A stretch of DNA of 64,000 nucleotides from positions 1,798,001-1,862,000 of the forward strand of contig OW818685.1 of NCBI GenBank assembly GCA_942493245.1. Reading direction: 5' to 3'. The stretch comes from DAOPYU01 sp942493245 (GTDB lineage Bacteria; Sumerlaeota; Sumerlaeia; UBA8349). This document shows positions 8,837 through 18,832 of the stretch, piece after piece. A program made the translations under genes and the position numbers. How positions within the stretch are numbered: the stretch's first letter is position 1; each line of letters starts with the position of its first letter. The notes beneath the pieces were generated by a model. That model ran no database searches and had not been told where the DNA came from. It saw nothing but the letters and a program-made list of their open reading frames with translations.

Positions 8837-11800
8837 TCAGAGCGAATTGGCTTGAAACGCCTGGATCAGAGAGGCGTCCATCACGCATTCATAACCTTCG
8901 ATCCGAGCTATGAGAGCACTTGAAGTTGTGTCAAGCAACTCAATATCGGACAGGGCCTTATGTTCATTTGAAGACCGGACTTTCACCACGATCCGGACCC
9001 CTTCCGCCGGGAACGTCGGGCGGAATTGCCGGTATCGTTCAACGCGAACGGGAAGGGAGGGATGGCCGGTTGTTTCGACGCTCCAGAGGATCAGGGCCTG
9101 AAAAACCGTATCCAGAAGCGCGGGATCGCTGATCCAGGTGTTGCGGAGCGGGGTCTTGAACCAGTTGATGGGTTTGGCGCTGGAGCAGGCCTGAAGCCGG
9201 ATGCCGTTCGCTCCGCACCCCTCCACCGACTGGATAAAAGCCAGGCCGGGACCGTGAAAGAGGCTTTTCCCGCCGTAGATTATTCGATTTGCGGGCCAGG
9301 AGGGTAATTGCAGTCCATTTAACCCAGCGCTTCCGCTCTCCAGTTCCATCCCGATTTGAATCAAGGCTTTAGCGTGAAGAGTTGAGCGGCCATCCTGACC
9401 GTGGGAGCGCAGTTCGGTTTCCGCCAGAAAGATGCCGTTGATTTTACGCGCTTTGCCGGCGTGAATCTGGAGGGCGACCGTTTCGCCCGCATCGAGCCGT
9501 ACCCCTTTGAGGACTCGGAAGTCATCCAGTCCTTGAAACAGAAGGCCGGGATTCGCGTGGAGCGCGCCCTGAGCGAGCCACTCGATCATCAGCGCGGCGG
9601 GGAGTACCGCCTTGCCCCCGAAGACGTGCGAACGCAGAATGGGACAGGATTCGAGACTGAGCGTCTGATCGAAGGCTGGGGGAATCTCGCTGGCTGGGCT
9701 TGAAGTAATACTTTCACTATGTGAGTTAACAACCTGACTGTCAGGCCTTTCAGATTTCATGAAGTCGGTTCTGGAACCGGTTCCCAGCAACACGACCTCG
9801 ACCGGTTTCGAGGAGCCTGCATAGGTGGCCCGCAGTTCGTCCACCAGATGCCGGGCGCCCTGCTGCAAGCCGATGAGCGCGATGCCTTCTTCCTTGAAGA
9901 GGCTTTCCAGAGCCGGGTTGACCATCCCCCCTGCCCACGGTCCCCAGTTGAGGGAGAGGACGCGGCAGGCGGGGCGTTGCCGCGCTTCCTGCTGGGCCAT
10001 TTTGTTGAGGACTTCGTTGGCCATGGCGTAATCCACCTGACCTTTTCGGCCCAGACGTCCCGTGGAGGAGGAGAAGAAGACGATGATGCGCAAGTCTTCA
10101 TTTTTCAAGGCTTCCAGGCAGTACCTCGCCCCTTCGGACTTGGTCTCGAAGACGGTGCGGAACTGTTCTTCAGTTTTATCCTCGATCAAGCGATCCGCCA
10201 GGACGCCCGCTCCGTGGACAAGTCCCCGGATAGGGCCAACCGTCTGGCGAATGTCCGTGACACAGGTGGCCACGGCGGCCTGATTGCGCACGTCCACCGA
10301 GTGATACTCGACCTCGGTCGCGCCTGCCTCTCTGATTCTGGTCAAGTTGTGGAGCACTTCTCGATTGGCGGCCCAGCGGCGGTACTGCACGCCGATTTCC
10401 TTGGGCGAGGTGTCTTTCCCGGCCTGTTCCGCCAGAACGCGCTTGATTTCCCCTTCACCTGTCAGTCCAGCCAGCCACGTGGGTTCCGGCTCCGGAGCGG
10501 GACTGCGTCCGAGGAGAACGAGTCTGGGCTGGAACGTCTGGGCCAGAGCGATGGCGGTCTCGGCTGTCACGCCGCGGGCGCCGCCGGTGACCAGCACCAC
10601 ATCGCCCGGTTCGAGCGGGGTGGCGTTTTTCTGAGAAGGCAGTGCGGTGGCGACTAGATCCAGTGTCTGGAGGCCGTTGGCCGTAAGGCCCACTTCCCGC
10701 GGACCGTCGAGGAGGAGTTCCTGGACGACGATGTGGGCGATTTCTTCGAGGTTGGAGAGGTCGGATGACAAGTCCAACGCCTTGCAGGAGACTTCCGGCC
10801 ATTCCCAGGCGGCTGTTTTGGCCAGACCCGCCATTCCGCCTCCCAGAAGGTGGGCGGGTGGGGTGAGGGTATGGAGTCCGAAGTGTCCATCCTGTCGTGA
10901 AAGGGTCAGGAAGGCGGCGGCTTCGTGTTCCTGAGCGGCATGGCGGAGGGCGGGCGCGGCGAAGCGGGCCAGTTGGACTGCTTCATTGAGAAACTGGGCC
11001 CCCACACCTTCCTTCGGTTCAAGGATGAGGAGTCCGGCCAGCGATTCCGGACAGACGGTCTTTTTCAAGTCGCGGAACGAGAGGAGTTTAGGCCGGAACT
11101 TGAGGGCGCAGAGGCGTTCCCGGAGCGTCCAGGCCAGTTCACATCCGTCGTTGAGAATCCAGATCTGACCGCCCTCCTGGAGGGGGACCGGTTTGCGATT
11201 GGAACCATCCAACTCGACGGATTTCAGGATTCCACGTTCAAGGGGCCGATCCAGAGCGGAGATGCTTGAAGAGACGATTTGTGGCGCCGGCTTTGGATCG
11301 GGGGGTTGAACGGTTGATTTTGCTGAAGAAACAGCTGATTCGGAGAGGAAAGCGACGACCTGTCCGAGGGTTTGAAGGGCGCTGAGTTGGTCAGGCTGGA
11401 CTGTGGGCGCTTCGGGGAGTTGTTCCTGGAGCGCCGAGAGAATTTCAACGCGCTTGATGGAGTCAATCCCCAGATCGGAGTCGAGTCCCATGTCGAGATC
11501 GAGCATTTCCGGGGGGTATCCGGTTTTTTCCGACACGATCTGGAGCAGGCAGGCGGCGACCTTGTCGGAGGATGGGCTTTCCGATGATTGTTGTGGAGGG
11601 TCCGCTTGGATTGAAGCGACGGAGGCTGGGGAAGTCGTGGAGGCTGTGGAGGTTCCAATCAGTTGGGCACTAAGGTGGTTGGCGATGTCGCGCAGGGTCT
11701 GGAGCGCGCCCAGTTCCTCGGGTCTGATGGCCGGGATATCGGGGAGTCGTTCCTGAAGCGCGGAGAGGATTTCGACCCGCTTGATGGAGTCAATCCCAAG

Positions 11801-14800
11801 GTCGGAATCCAGCCCCATGTCGAGTTCGAGCATTTCGGCGGGGTAACCCGTTTTCTCTGAGATGATCTCCAGTAGTACTTTCAAGATTTCATCGTAACCC
11901 GTCTGATAAGAACTCTCTTGTGATTGTGGCCTGGTTCCGGTTGCGGCACCTTGTCCCAGGAACTCGACGATCTGACGCAAAGTCTGGAGCGCGCTCAAGT
12001 CTTCGGGCTTGACGGTCGGAGCGCCGGGCATTCTTTCCTGGAGCGCCGAGAGGATTTCGACCCGTTTGATGGAGTCAATCCCCAGATCGGAATCGAGGCC
12101 CATGTCGAGTTCGAGCATTTCGACGGGGTACCCGGTTTTTTCGGCGATGATGCCGAGGAGGGTTTTTTCAATGGCGTCAAGCGCAACCCCTTGCTTCGGA
12201 ACCGGAGCCGATTGCGGGACTACCGGGCCTGATGATGAGGCAACCTGAGGCGCGAGGAAGTCCACGATTTGTCGCAGGGTTTGAAGCGCACTCAAGTCTT
12301 CCGGCTTGACGGCGGGTGCGCCGGGGAGTCGTTCCTGAAGGGCGGAGAGGATTTCGACCCGCTTGATCGAGTCAATCCCCAAGTCGGAATCCAAGCCCAT
12401 GTCGAGTTCGAGCATTTCGGCCGGGTAGCCGGTCTTTTCGGCGATGACGGCGAGGAGGACCTGAGCCGTTTCGGTGGCCGGGGCCGGTGTTGTCTGGCTG
12501 GGCGGAGTTACCTGAACCGGAGCCGGAACGGGGGCCGGGGTTTGAACTGGCGCCGAAGGCGGCGTGTAAGCGGCAGGAGCGGGTTGCGGAACCGCTGGTT
12601 GTTGTGTCGGCATGGAAACCGGCACGGTGTTCCAGGCGGGTGCGACGGGTTGCGAGGGTATTCCCAGCGAGGTCTGAACGACCGCGTTCTGTTGGAGAAT
12701 CAGAGATTGGAGTGATTGCTGGGCGGCGTTCTGGCCCTGAAGGTATTGCGTGTGGAGGCGGGCGGTTTGTTCCTGCATCTGTTGCAGGGCCGTCATGTTT
12801 TCCTGAGTCGCCCGGAGAATCTGGGCGAGCGCCTGCGAGTCGAAGGTCGGGGCGGAACCTTGAATTCCCAGCGGTTGGGAAATCGGAGTGGGAGTGGACG
12901 GGGTGCTGACGGGAGCCGGTGTCGCCGGAAGCGTGTTGGCGTCTATCAGTTTCCGGGTGGAGGGCGCTTTGGGCGGCTTGGGTTTGAAGTGGTTGGCGCC
13001 ACAAATGGGGATGGTCAGAACCGGTTTTTTCCCGGTTTCGGCGATTTCGATATCGAGGGCGGGTTCGTCCCATTTTTCCAGGGCGACGGCGTGGCCGAGT
13101 GCGGCCAGTTGGGCCAGAAGACGCGCGAGGTCCGAGGAACCGGAGCGTTTGCCACGCGAGGCGTCCACAGACAAAGCGGAGTGTGGTTTATCAGATAAGA
13201 TGGCCTGAACCAGTCCTGTAGCGGTTGCTCCAGGGCCAGCTTCGACGAAGGTGCGGATTCCGGCGGCGTAGAGATTTTCGATCTCGCGGATGAATTCGAC
13301 GGGCCGGGCGAGTTGTCCGGCCAGAAGGAGCCGCGCCTTGACGGGATCGGTGGGATAGACTTCGCCGGTGGTGTTGGCGTAAACCGGATAGTCGGGTTTG
13401 TCAAAGGGAACGCGTCCGAGGGCTTCGAGGAAAGGCTCTTCCGCGTGCGACATGGCCGGACTGTGGAACGCGGCCGGGACGGCCAGACGGGTTGTCTGGA
13501 TTTTGCGTTCCTTCAGGAGGCGCTGGGCGGTTTCGATCGCTTCCGTCGGTCCGGACAGGATGGCCTGATTGGGCGCGTTCTTGTTGGCGACGATCAGGTC
13601 GAGTTTCTCTTCCCGAATGAAGGTTTCCAACTCTTCGGCGCTCTGGCGTACGGCGAGCATCCCGCCCGGGTCGCCTTTGCCCTGGGTCATGAGACGGCCC
13701 CGGATGGCCGAGAGTCGGTGGAGTGTCTTTTCGTCGTAACTGCCTGCGGCGCAAAGCGCGACGAGTTCGCCGTAGCTGTGCCCGGCGAAGGCGCTGGCCT
13801 GGATGCCGAAACGTTCGAGGACGCGCCAGGCGCCCAGACTGAGGGCGCCGATGGCGGATTGGGCCACGTCGGTGGCGCGCAGAGCCTGATCGTTGGCTTC
13901 GGTGTCCTCCTGGGTGAAGGCCGGGTGGGGAAAGATCAGGTCGCTGAGACGGGGTTTGTCCGAAAGCCGGGTGTTGCCTCCCCGATCAGTGGCGAAGCAC
14001 TGGTCGGCTTCGGCCAGCAGGCGGTGCATTTCGGGGAACTGGCAGACGAGGTCGCGCAACATGCCCGTGCGGGTTCCGCCCTGCCCGGGGAAAAGAACGG
14101 CCAGTTTGCCGTTGGCTTCCCCCTTCTGGAACCAGACCCCCGCCGGGAGGTTCCACACGGCGGCGTCGGGTTGCTGACGGAGCCGCTGGAGGGTGTCGGT
14201 GAGGAGTTTGGGCAGGTCGGCCGTTTCGCGTTCCACGACGAGGCAGAGGCGGCACTCGTCGCCGACCTGAAAATCGGCGCGTTGCCGCGCGGCCAGCGCG
14301 CGGAAGCGTTCCCAGGATCTGGAGGGGGAAGAGGCTGTCGAGGCGCTGTCGGTCAGGCGTTTGGAAAACTCGTGGACGCTTGTGGCCAGAGAAGTTGAAT
14401 CCGGGGCTGAGAAGGGGAGGATCTGGATGTCCTGATCCCAGTCCACTTGAGTCTTTTCAGGGCTGTGTTCTTCCAGCAGGCAGTGGAAGTTACTGCCGCC
14501 GAACCCGAAGGCGCTGACCGCCCCGTAACGGGGATGGTCGGGCCGGGGCATCCAGGGCCGGGGTTGGGTGTTGACGTAGAAGGCGGTTTTCCCGGCCTCA
14601 AGGGAACGGGTGGGCCGCTCGACCTTGATGGTGGGAGGCAGGACTTTGTGGTGGAGCGCCAGAGCCACTTTCATCAGGCCCGCGATGCCTGCTGAGGCTT
14701 TTGTGTGGCCGATCTGGGACTTGACCGAGCCGAGGGCGCACCAGGATAGAACATTGTCGGGCTTTGAGTAAACATCGGTCAAGGACTGGATTTCCGCCGC

Positions 14801-15916
14801 GTCGCCCGCCTTGGTGCCGGTTCCGTGGGCCTCGACCAGTTCGATCTGGTCGGGGGTGACCCGGGCCTGTTTGTAGGCGGTGCGGAGCGCTTTGGCCTGT
14901 CCTTCGGATTTGGGGGCGTAGATGGCGAGGCCTTTGCCGTCGCTTGACGATCCCATTCCTTTGATAATCGCGTAAACCCGGTCGCCGTCGCGTTTGGCGT
15001 CTTCGAGGCGTTTGAGGACGACGACGCCGAGGCCCTCGCCCAGGGTGGTGCCGTCCGCCTGATCGGAGAAGGGACGGGCGTGGCCGGTGGGCGAGAGGGC
15101 GGGGGTCTTGCAGAAACACATGAACATGAAAATGTCGTTGAAGGTATCCAGACCCCCGGTGACGACCATATCGGCGCGACCGGTCTGGAGTTCCATGACG
15201 GCCATGTTGACGGCGCCGAGCGCGCTGGCGCAGGCGGCGTCCACGACGCAGTTGGTTCCACCCAGGTCGAGGAAGTTGGCGATGCGGCCCGCCGCCACAT
15301 TTCCGAGAAGGCCGGGGAAGGAGGCTTCCTGCCACGGGACATACCCGGCGGCGATGCGTTCGACGACCTCATCGGCGACTTCGGCGGGGACTCCGGCGTC
15401 GCGCAGGGCCCGCCGCCAGAGGGGGTGGCCGAGGCGCGCCCCGAGGGGCAGGACGAGTTCAAGGGTTCCCGTCACGCCCAGAATGCAACTGACGCGGTCG
15501 CGGTCGAAGGCACGGTCGGGGCCATAGCCGGCGTCGCGCAGGGCCTCGCGCGCGGCGATGAGGCCGAGCAGCTGGGTGGTGTCAGTGGCTTCAAGGGCGT
15601 TGGGAGCGATGCCGAACTCCATGGGGTTAAAGTCCACGGGGCTGAGGAAGCCGCCCCGCTTCGCATAAATCTTGTCGGGGGTTTTGGGGTCGGCGTCGAA
15701 GTAGTCTTCGGGATTCCAGTGGGTCTCGGGGACGTCGGTGATGGCGTCCACTCCCTTGCGGATGTTGGCCCAGTAAGCCGAGGGGCCTTCCGCTTTGGGA
15801 AAAAGACACCCCATTCCCACGATGGCGAGGGGGACGGGCTGGGGATACTGTGTCGGGGCGCTAGGGTCCGTGTCGTTGGTTGGGACACGGGACGGGACGT
15901 CGGGATTGCTGCTCAA
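8837..15916 (-). CDS. pfaA: PfaA-type polyunsaturated lipid synthase subunit, KS-MAT-ACPx4-KR-DH
   Basis: 2359 residues. Domains: ketosynthase (1-470; Cys229 in DAACASA, His364, His404); malonyl-CoA acyltransferase (about 610-930, Ser714 in GHSYGE); a Pro/Gln-rich linker; four tandem acyl carrier proteins with phosphopantetheine serines Ser1183, Ser1282, Ser1377 and Ser1486 in GIDSI; ketoreductase (about 1770-2030, TGGARG Rossmann motif and YAMAN tyrosine); and a C-terminal dehydratase-like hot-dog region with His2097 in RSHVFGG. Tandem ACPs are the hallmark of PUFA-type synthases. The start is a TTG at 15916: its TTGA overlaps the pfaD stop, AGGAG lies about 10 nt upstream, and no ATG or GTG occurs before the KS fold. 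The subunit loads and extends chains with PfaC and the PfaD reductase. A PPTase must come from outside the window. Confidence 0.94.
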   Translation of the reverse strand: MSSNPDVPSRVPTNDTDPSAPTQYPQPVPLAIVGMGCLFPKAEGPSAYWANIRKGVDAITDVPETHWNPEDYFDADPKTPDKIYAKRGGFLSPVDFNPMEFGIAPNALEATDTTQLLGLIAAREALRDAGYGPDRAFDRDRVSCILGVTGTLELVLPLGARLGHPLWRRALRDAGVPAEVADEVVERIAAGYVPWQEASFPGLLGNVAAGRIANFLDLGGTNCVVDAACASALGAVNMAVMELQTGRADMVVTGGLDTFNDIFMFMCFCKTPALSPTGHARPFSDQADGTTLGEGLGVVVLKRLEDAKRDGDRVYAIIKGMGSSSDGKGLAIYAPKSEGQAKALRTAYKQARVTPDQIELVEAHGTGTKAGDAAEIQSLTDVYSKPDNVLSWCALGSVKSQIGHTKASAGIAGLMKVALALHHKVLPPTIKVERPTRSLEAGKTAFYVNTQPRPWMPRPDHPRYGAVSAFGFGGSNFHCLLEEHSPEKTQVDWDQDIQILPFSAPDSTSLATSVHEFSKRLTDSASTASSPSRSWERFRALAARQRADFQVGDECRLCLVVERETADLPKLLTDTLQRLRQQPDAAVWNLPAGVWFQKGEANGKLAVLFPGQGGTRTGMLRDLVCQFPEMHRLLAEADQCFATDRGGNTRLSDKPRLSDLIFPHPAFTQEDTEANDQALRATDVAQSAIGALSLGAWRVLERFGIQASAFAGHSYGELVALCAAGSYDEKTLHRLSAIRGRLMTQGKGDPGGMLAVRQSAEELETFIREEKLDLIVANKNAPNQAILSGPTEAIETAQRLLKERKIQTTRLAVPAAFHSPAMSHAEEPFLEALGRVPFDKPDYPVYANTTGEVYPTDPVKARLLLAGQLARPVEFIREIENLYAAGIRTFVEAGPGATATGLVQAILSDKPHSALSVDASRGKRSGSSDLARLLAQLAALGHAVALEKWDEPALDIEIAETGKKPVLTIPICGANHFKPKPPKAPSTRKLIDANTLPATPAPVSTPSTPTPISQPLGIQGSAPTFDSQALAQILRATQENMTALQQMQEQTARLHTQYLQGQNAAQQSLQSLILQQNAVVQTSLGIPSQPVAPAWNTVPVSMPTQQPAVPQPAPAAYTPPSAPVQTPAPVPAPVQVTPPSQTTPAPATETAQVLLAVIAEKTGYPAEMLELDMGLDSDLGIDSIKRVEILSALQERLPGAPAVKPEDLSALQTLRQIVDFLAPQVASSSGPVVPQSAPVPKQGVALDAIEKTLLGIIAEKTGYPVEMLELDMGLDSDLGIDSIKRVEILSALQERMPGAPTVKPEDLSALQTLRQIVEFLGQGAATGTRPQSQESSYQTGYDEILKVLLEIISEKTGYPAEMLELDMGLDSDLGIDSIKRVEILSALQERLPDIPAIRPEELGALQTLRDIANHLSAQLIGTSTASTTSPASVASIQADPPQQSSESPSSDKVAACLLQIVSEKTGYPPEMLDLDMGLDSDLGIDSIKRVEILSALQEQLPEAPTVQPDQLSALQTLGQVVAFLSESAVSSAKSTVQPPDPKPAPQIVSSSISALDRPLERGILKSVELDGSNRKPVPLQEGGQIWILNDGCELAWTLRERLCALKFRPKLLSFRDLKKTVCPESLAGLLILEPKEGVGAQFLNEAVQLARFAAPALRHAAQEHEAAAFLTLSRQDGHFGLHTLTPPAHLLGGGMAGLAKTAAWEWPEVSCKALDLSSDLSNLEEIAHIVVQELLLDGPREVGLTANGLQTLDLVATALPSQKNATPLEPGDVVLVTGGARGVTAETAIALAQTFQPRLVLLGRSPAPEPEPTWLAGLTGEGEIKRVLAEQAGKDTSPKEIGVQYRRWAANREVLHNLTRIREAGATEVEYHSVDVRNQAAVATCVTDIRQTVGPIRGLVHGAGVLADRLIEDKTEEQFRTVFETKSEGARYCLEALKNEDLRIIVFFSSSTGRLGRKGQVDYAMANEVLNKMAQQEARQRPACRVLSLNWGPWAGGMVNPALESLFKEEGIALIGLQQGARHLVDELRATYAGSSKPVEVVLLGTGSRTDFMKSERPDSQVVNSHSESITSSPASEIPPAFDQTLSLESCPILRSHVFGGKAVLPAALMIEWLAQGALHANPGLLFQGLDDFRVLKGVRLDAGETVALQIHAGKARKINGIFLAETELRSHGQDGRSTLHAKALIQIGMELESGSAGLNGLQLPSWPANRIIYGGKSLFHGPGLAFIQSVEGCGANGIRLQACSSAKPINWFKTPLRNTWISDPALLDTVFQALILWSVETTGHPSLPVRVERYRQFRPTFPAEGVRIVVKVRSSNEHKALSDIELLDTTSSALIARIEGYECVMDASLIQAFQANSL

Positions 15917-17511
15917 CTCAGGTACTCCTCAATCTGTCCAAGTTCCAGGGGGATAAGCGGTACGGTCTGCGGTTCGAGGCGGATGCTCTGGGCGCGCAGG
16001 TAGTGAAGCCGGGTGGCGACGGCGGCGCCGTACAGGAGATTCATGGCCACCGGGACGATTTCTCGTCCTTGCGGTTTTTCGAGGAAAGAGCCTTTGGTCC
16101 ATTCATTGAAGGCGCCCATGGCCGGTCCACACCAGACCTGGTAGTCCATGCGGCGGTCGGGGACTCCGGTCTGTGCCCAGCGGGCCGAGAGGCCCAGGTA
16201 CCAGCGGAAGGTGAGGGCCATCTTGTGTTTGGGGTCGCGTTCGGCGCGTTCGATCTGGGCGGGGTCGGTGCGTTGGAAGAATTCGCAGGTCTGACGCCAG
16301 ATTTCGTCGAGCGGAACTTTGAAAATGGTTTTCTCGAGGGTGGCGAGGTCGGCAGCCGGGATTTCGTCGAGGCTGTTGCGCGAGCGGTAGATTTCGTAGA
16401 GTTTGGCGGCGCGCATGGCAAACATGGTGCCGCGTTTGAGGACTTGGAGGTTGACCCCCATCTCGAACATGTCGGCAGCGGGGGCCATGGTGACGTCGGC
16501 CTGACCGGCTTCGGCCAGCATCTGGCGCACCACTGGGGAAGTTCCCGATTCAACACACGCCTGGTTGATGGTGCCGGTGACGACATAGGCGGCGCCCATG
16601 GCGAAGGCGGCGGCTGTGGACAGCGGGGTTGCGATGCCCCCGCCCAGACCGATGCGCAGGGGGACGGGGTAGTGGTGTTGGGCTTGCAGACGTTCTGCGA
16701 GGGCCAGGATGGTGGGAAAAAGAGTGACCGCGGGCCGGTTGTCGGTGTGGCCCCCGGAGTCGGCTTCGGCGGTCAGGTCCTGAGCGACGGGGACCTGGGC
16801 GGCCAGAAGGGCTTGTTCCGGGGTCAGGTCGCCACTGTTGACGAGTTCGCGCAGGAAGCGTTCGGAGGGTGGAGCGAAAAACTTGGCGGCCACCTCGACG
16901 CGGGAGACCTTGGCCATGACGCGATTGGGGGTGATGATTTCGCCAGCCTGAAAGAGGGGATCGCGCCCGTCGGCGCGGTGGATGCCGTGGAGGCGGTAGC
17001 GCACAAGGGGCAGGGTCAGGTCCAAGAAGGCGGACGCTTCGATCAGGTGGATATGGCGGCGGATGTAGAGATCTGCCAGGGCCGCTTCGAGGTGCGGTTC
17101 GTGGGGGCTGTGGATGAGGTTGAATCCGAAGGGGGATCCGACCGGGAGGTTCGTTGTGATGCGTTCGATGGCCCGTTCGACGTCGGTGAGGCTCAGGCCG
17201 CCCGCGCCGAAGAAGCCGAGCATCCTCGCCCGGCTCATGGCTTCCACGATTTCGCAGGAACTGATGCCGTTGGCCATGGAACCGGCTATGTAGGGGTAAC
17301 GCAGGCCGTAGTCGGCGCAGAAGGTCGGGTCGCCGAGGTTTTCAAGCCGGACCGGGGGGATGTAGGCGGTGTTGGCGGATTCGTCCCATGCGGCCGCGTC
17401 CGAAACAGCGACGGCGCCGTCCTGTAGGGTCAGGAAAAGCGGACGCGCGACACATCGGATCGCTTCACAAAGAACTGATTTATCTGAGGATAATGTTTGG
17501 TTGTGTTCCAT
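15913..17511 (-). CDS. pfaD: PfaD-type enoyl reductase of the PUFA synthase
   Basis: 532 residues, a flavin-dependent TIM-barrel protein of the nitronate-monooxygenase superfamily. Family signatures visible are GLGGGIATP (phosphate/flavin loop), TGTINQACVESGTS, MAPAADMFEMGV and VLKRGTMFAMRAAKLYEIY, all close to known PfaD subunits. PfaD reduces the enoyl-ACP intermediates that are not kept as double bonds. It is the first gene of the operon, with a promoter at 17599-17627, and its stop overlaps the pfaA TTG start by 4 nt, so translation is probably coupled. The order pfaD-pfaA-pfaC resembles the ER-first order of myxobacterial clusters. Length is normal for the family. Confidence 0.93.
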   Translation of the reverse strand: MEHNQTLSSDKSVLCEAIRCVARPLFLTLQDGAVAVSDAAAWDESANTAYIPPVRLENLGDPTFCADYGLRYPYIAGSMANGISSCEIVEAMSRARMLGFFGAGGLSLTDVERAIERITTNLPVGSPFGFNLIHSPHEPHLEAALADLYIRRHIHLIEASAFLDLTLPLVRYRLHGIHRADGRDPLFQAGEIITPNRVMAKVSRVEVAAKFFAPPSERFLRELVNSGDLTPEQALLAAQVPVAQDLTAEADSGGHTDNRPAVTLFPTILALAERLQAQHHYPVPLRIGLGGGIATPLSTAAAFAMGAAYVVTGTINQACVESGTSPVVRQMLAEAGQADVTMAPAADMFEMGVNLQVLKRGTMFAMRAAKLYEIYRSRNSLDEIPAADLATLEKTIFKVPLDEIWRQTCEFFQRTDPAQIERAERDPKHKMALTFRWYLGLSARWAQTGVPDRRMDYQVWCGPAMGAFNEWTKGSFLEKPQGREIVPVAMNLLYGAAVATRLHYLRAQSIRLEPQTVPLIPLELGQIEEYLS

Positions 17512-17956
17512 TGAACCGCGCCTTCTTTACGAGCGCTTTCCCCTGCTGGTCATGTCTCTTCCATGCCCGTTGTCCACTCGGGCACACACGCTTTTTGAAC
17601 TATCCCGTCTCGGGCTTGGAAAGTCAAGTTTTCGTGGCAGAATTCGACAGGATTGCGGAGCGCGGAACGCAAATGGGGAATTGGAATGAAGGGGGCTGTG
17701 GAATTCTCGGAACCGCATTTCCGGGATGGAGGGGAAAAAGGAACAAAGAACCGAATTTTCCCGGGGTTTGTCCCGATTTTGTTTGCAGGCGGGGTGTCCC
17801 TTCGGTAGATTTACGGAAGACAACCGACCAGTTCAGGAAGGTCGGATGAGTTTTGTTGTGGCCGTTTTTCGGAAGTATTTTGAGCGGCTTGGGTGGGAGA
17901 CAGGGAACCGGGGTTTTAAGTCGGGTTCCCGTTGGGCGAAAGGGTGGTGAGAGATC
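17512..17956. other. Divergent intergenic region, pfaD / RDD gene
   Basis: 445 bp between two divergent genes. Apart from the minus-strand promoter it holds a small inverted repeat (CCGACC/GGTCGG, about 17826-17847). Short open frames here have no ribosome-binding site or recognisable protein, so no gene is called. Confidence 0.5.
17599..17627 (-). promoter_or_regulatory. Sigma70-type promoter for the pfa operon
   Basis: On the minus strand TTGACT (17627-17622) and GATAGT (17604-17599) are separated by exactly 17 nt. This predicts a transcript start near 17592 and an 80-nt leader before the pfaD ATG. Sequence match only. Confidence 0.6.
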
Positions 17957-18790
17957 ATGGACTGGTATTACGTGGAAAATGGCGCTCGGATGGGTCCGGT
18001 GACGGAATCCGCTTTTCGGGATCTGGTGGGTCGGGGGGTGATCAAGCGCGACACACTTGTCTGGTGCGCGGAGATGAAGAACTGGGAACCGTATCGAGCG
18101 GTTCAGGCGCTTTTCCCGTTGGAGAATCCGTCGGAGCAGGAGACGATCATCATGATGCCCGGCGCTTCGCCCGGCGGGGGGACGACGGGTTCGCAGACGT
18201 TTTGTTCCGACTGCGGGCGTTTGTTCGATCGCTTTTCCCTGGTGGATTCGGGGAGTGGATGGATATGCCAGGAGTGCCGGGACGCGCGGTTTCAGTCGCC
18301 CCGTCCGGGCGCCTTTGTCGAGCCTCGTTTCGAGTATGGGGGGTTCTGGATTCGGTTTCTGGCGAAGATTCTGGATGGATTTGTGTTGTTTTTCATCCAA
18401 TTGTTTCCTCTGTTACTCCTGAGCGTGGTGATGGGAAAGCCGTTGTTTAATTTCGACGTGGGAATGGCGGAGCAGAGTCCTGATTTTTCCGTCGTGATGG
18501 GGAATTTTATTTATTCTCTTTGTCAGTCCTTTGTGCAACTGGTGATATCGGTTTCGTACAAGACGTTTTTTGTGGGGAAATATGGGGCGACTCCGGGGAA
18601 GATGGTGTGTGGGTTGCAGGTGGTGCGTCCGGATGGCGGCCAGGTGACGTATCTGCGGGCGTTCGGGCGTTTCTGGGCCGAAATGTTGAGTGGTCTGACG
18701 TTGATGATCGGGTATATCATTGCGGCTTTCGATGACGAGAAGCGGTCTCTGCATGACCTGATCTGCGACACGCGGGTGATTCGGAAGTAG
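17957..18790 (+). CDS. GYF-like/RDD-family membrane protein with zinc ribbon
   Basis: 277 residues. The N-terminus (MDWYYVENGARMGPV, residues 1-55) matches the bacterial GYF_2 fold, a peptide-binding module. A CxxC pair at about 91 (FCSDCG) and a second at about 112 (WICQEC) form a probable zinc ribbon. From about 130 comes an RDD domain with three hydrophobic segments and the typical GKYGATPGKMVCGLQVV motif. RDD proteins are small inner-membrane proteins of mostly unknown role, some linked to ion transport. The ATG follows GGTGAGAG. Its neighbour 42 nt downstream is a peroxiredoxin; a shared function is not evident. Confidence 0.85.
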   Translation: MDWYYVENGARMGPVTESAFRDLVGRGVIKRDTLVWCAEMKNWEPYRAVQALFPLENPSEQETIIMMPGASPGGGTTGSQTFCSDCGRLFDRFSLVDSGSGWICQECRDARFQSPRPGAFVEPRFEYGGFWIRFLAKILDGFVLFFIQLFPLLLLSVVMGKPLFNFDVGMAEQSPDFSVVMGNFIYSLCQSFVQLVISVSYKTFFVGKYGATPGKMVCGLQVVRPDGGQVTYLRAFGRFWAEMLSGLTLMIGYIIAAFDDEKRSLHDLICDTRVIRK

Positions 18791-18832
18791 GGTGAGAGTG
18801 GCACATAATTCCGGGACGAAAGGGGTTTTCCG

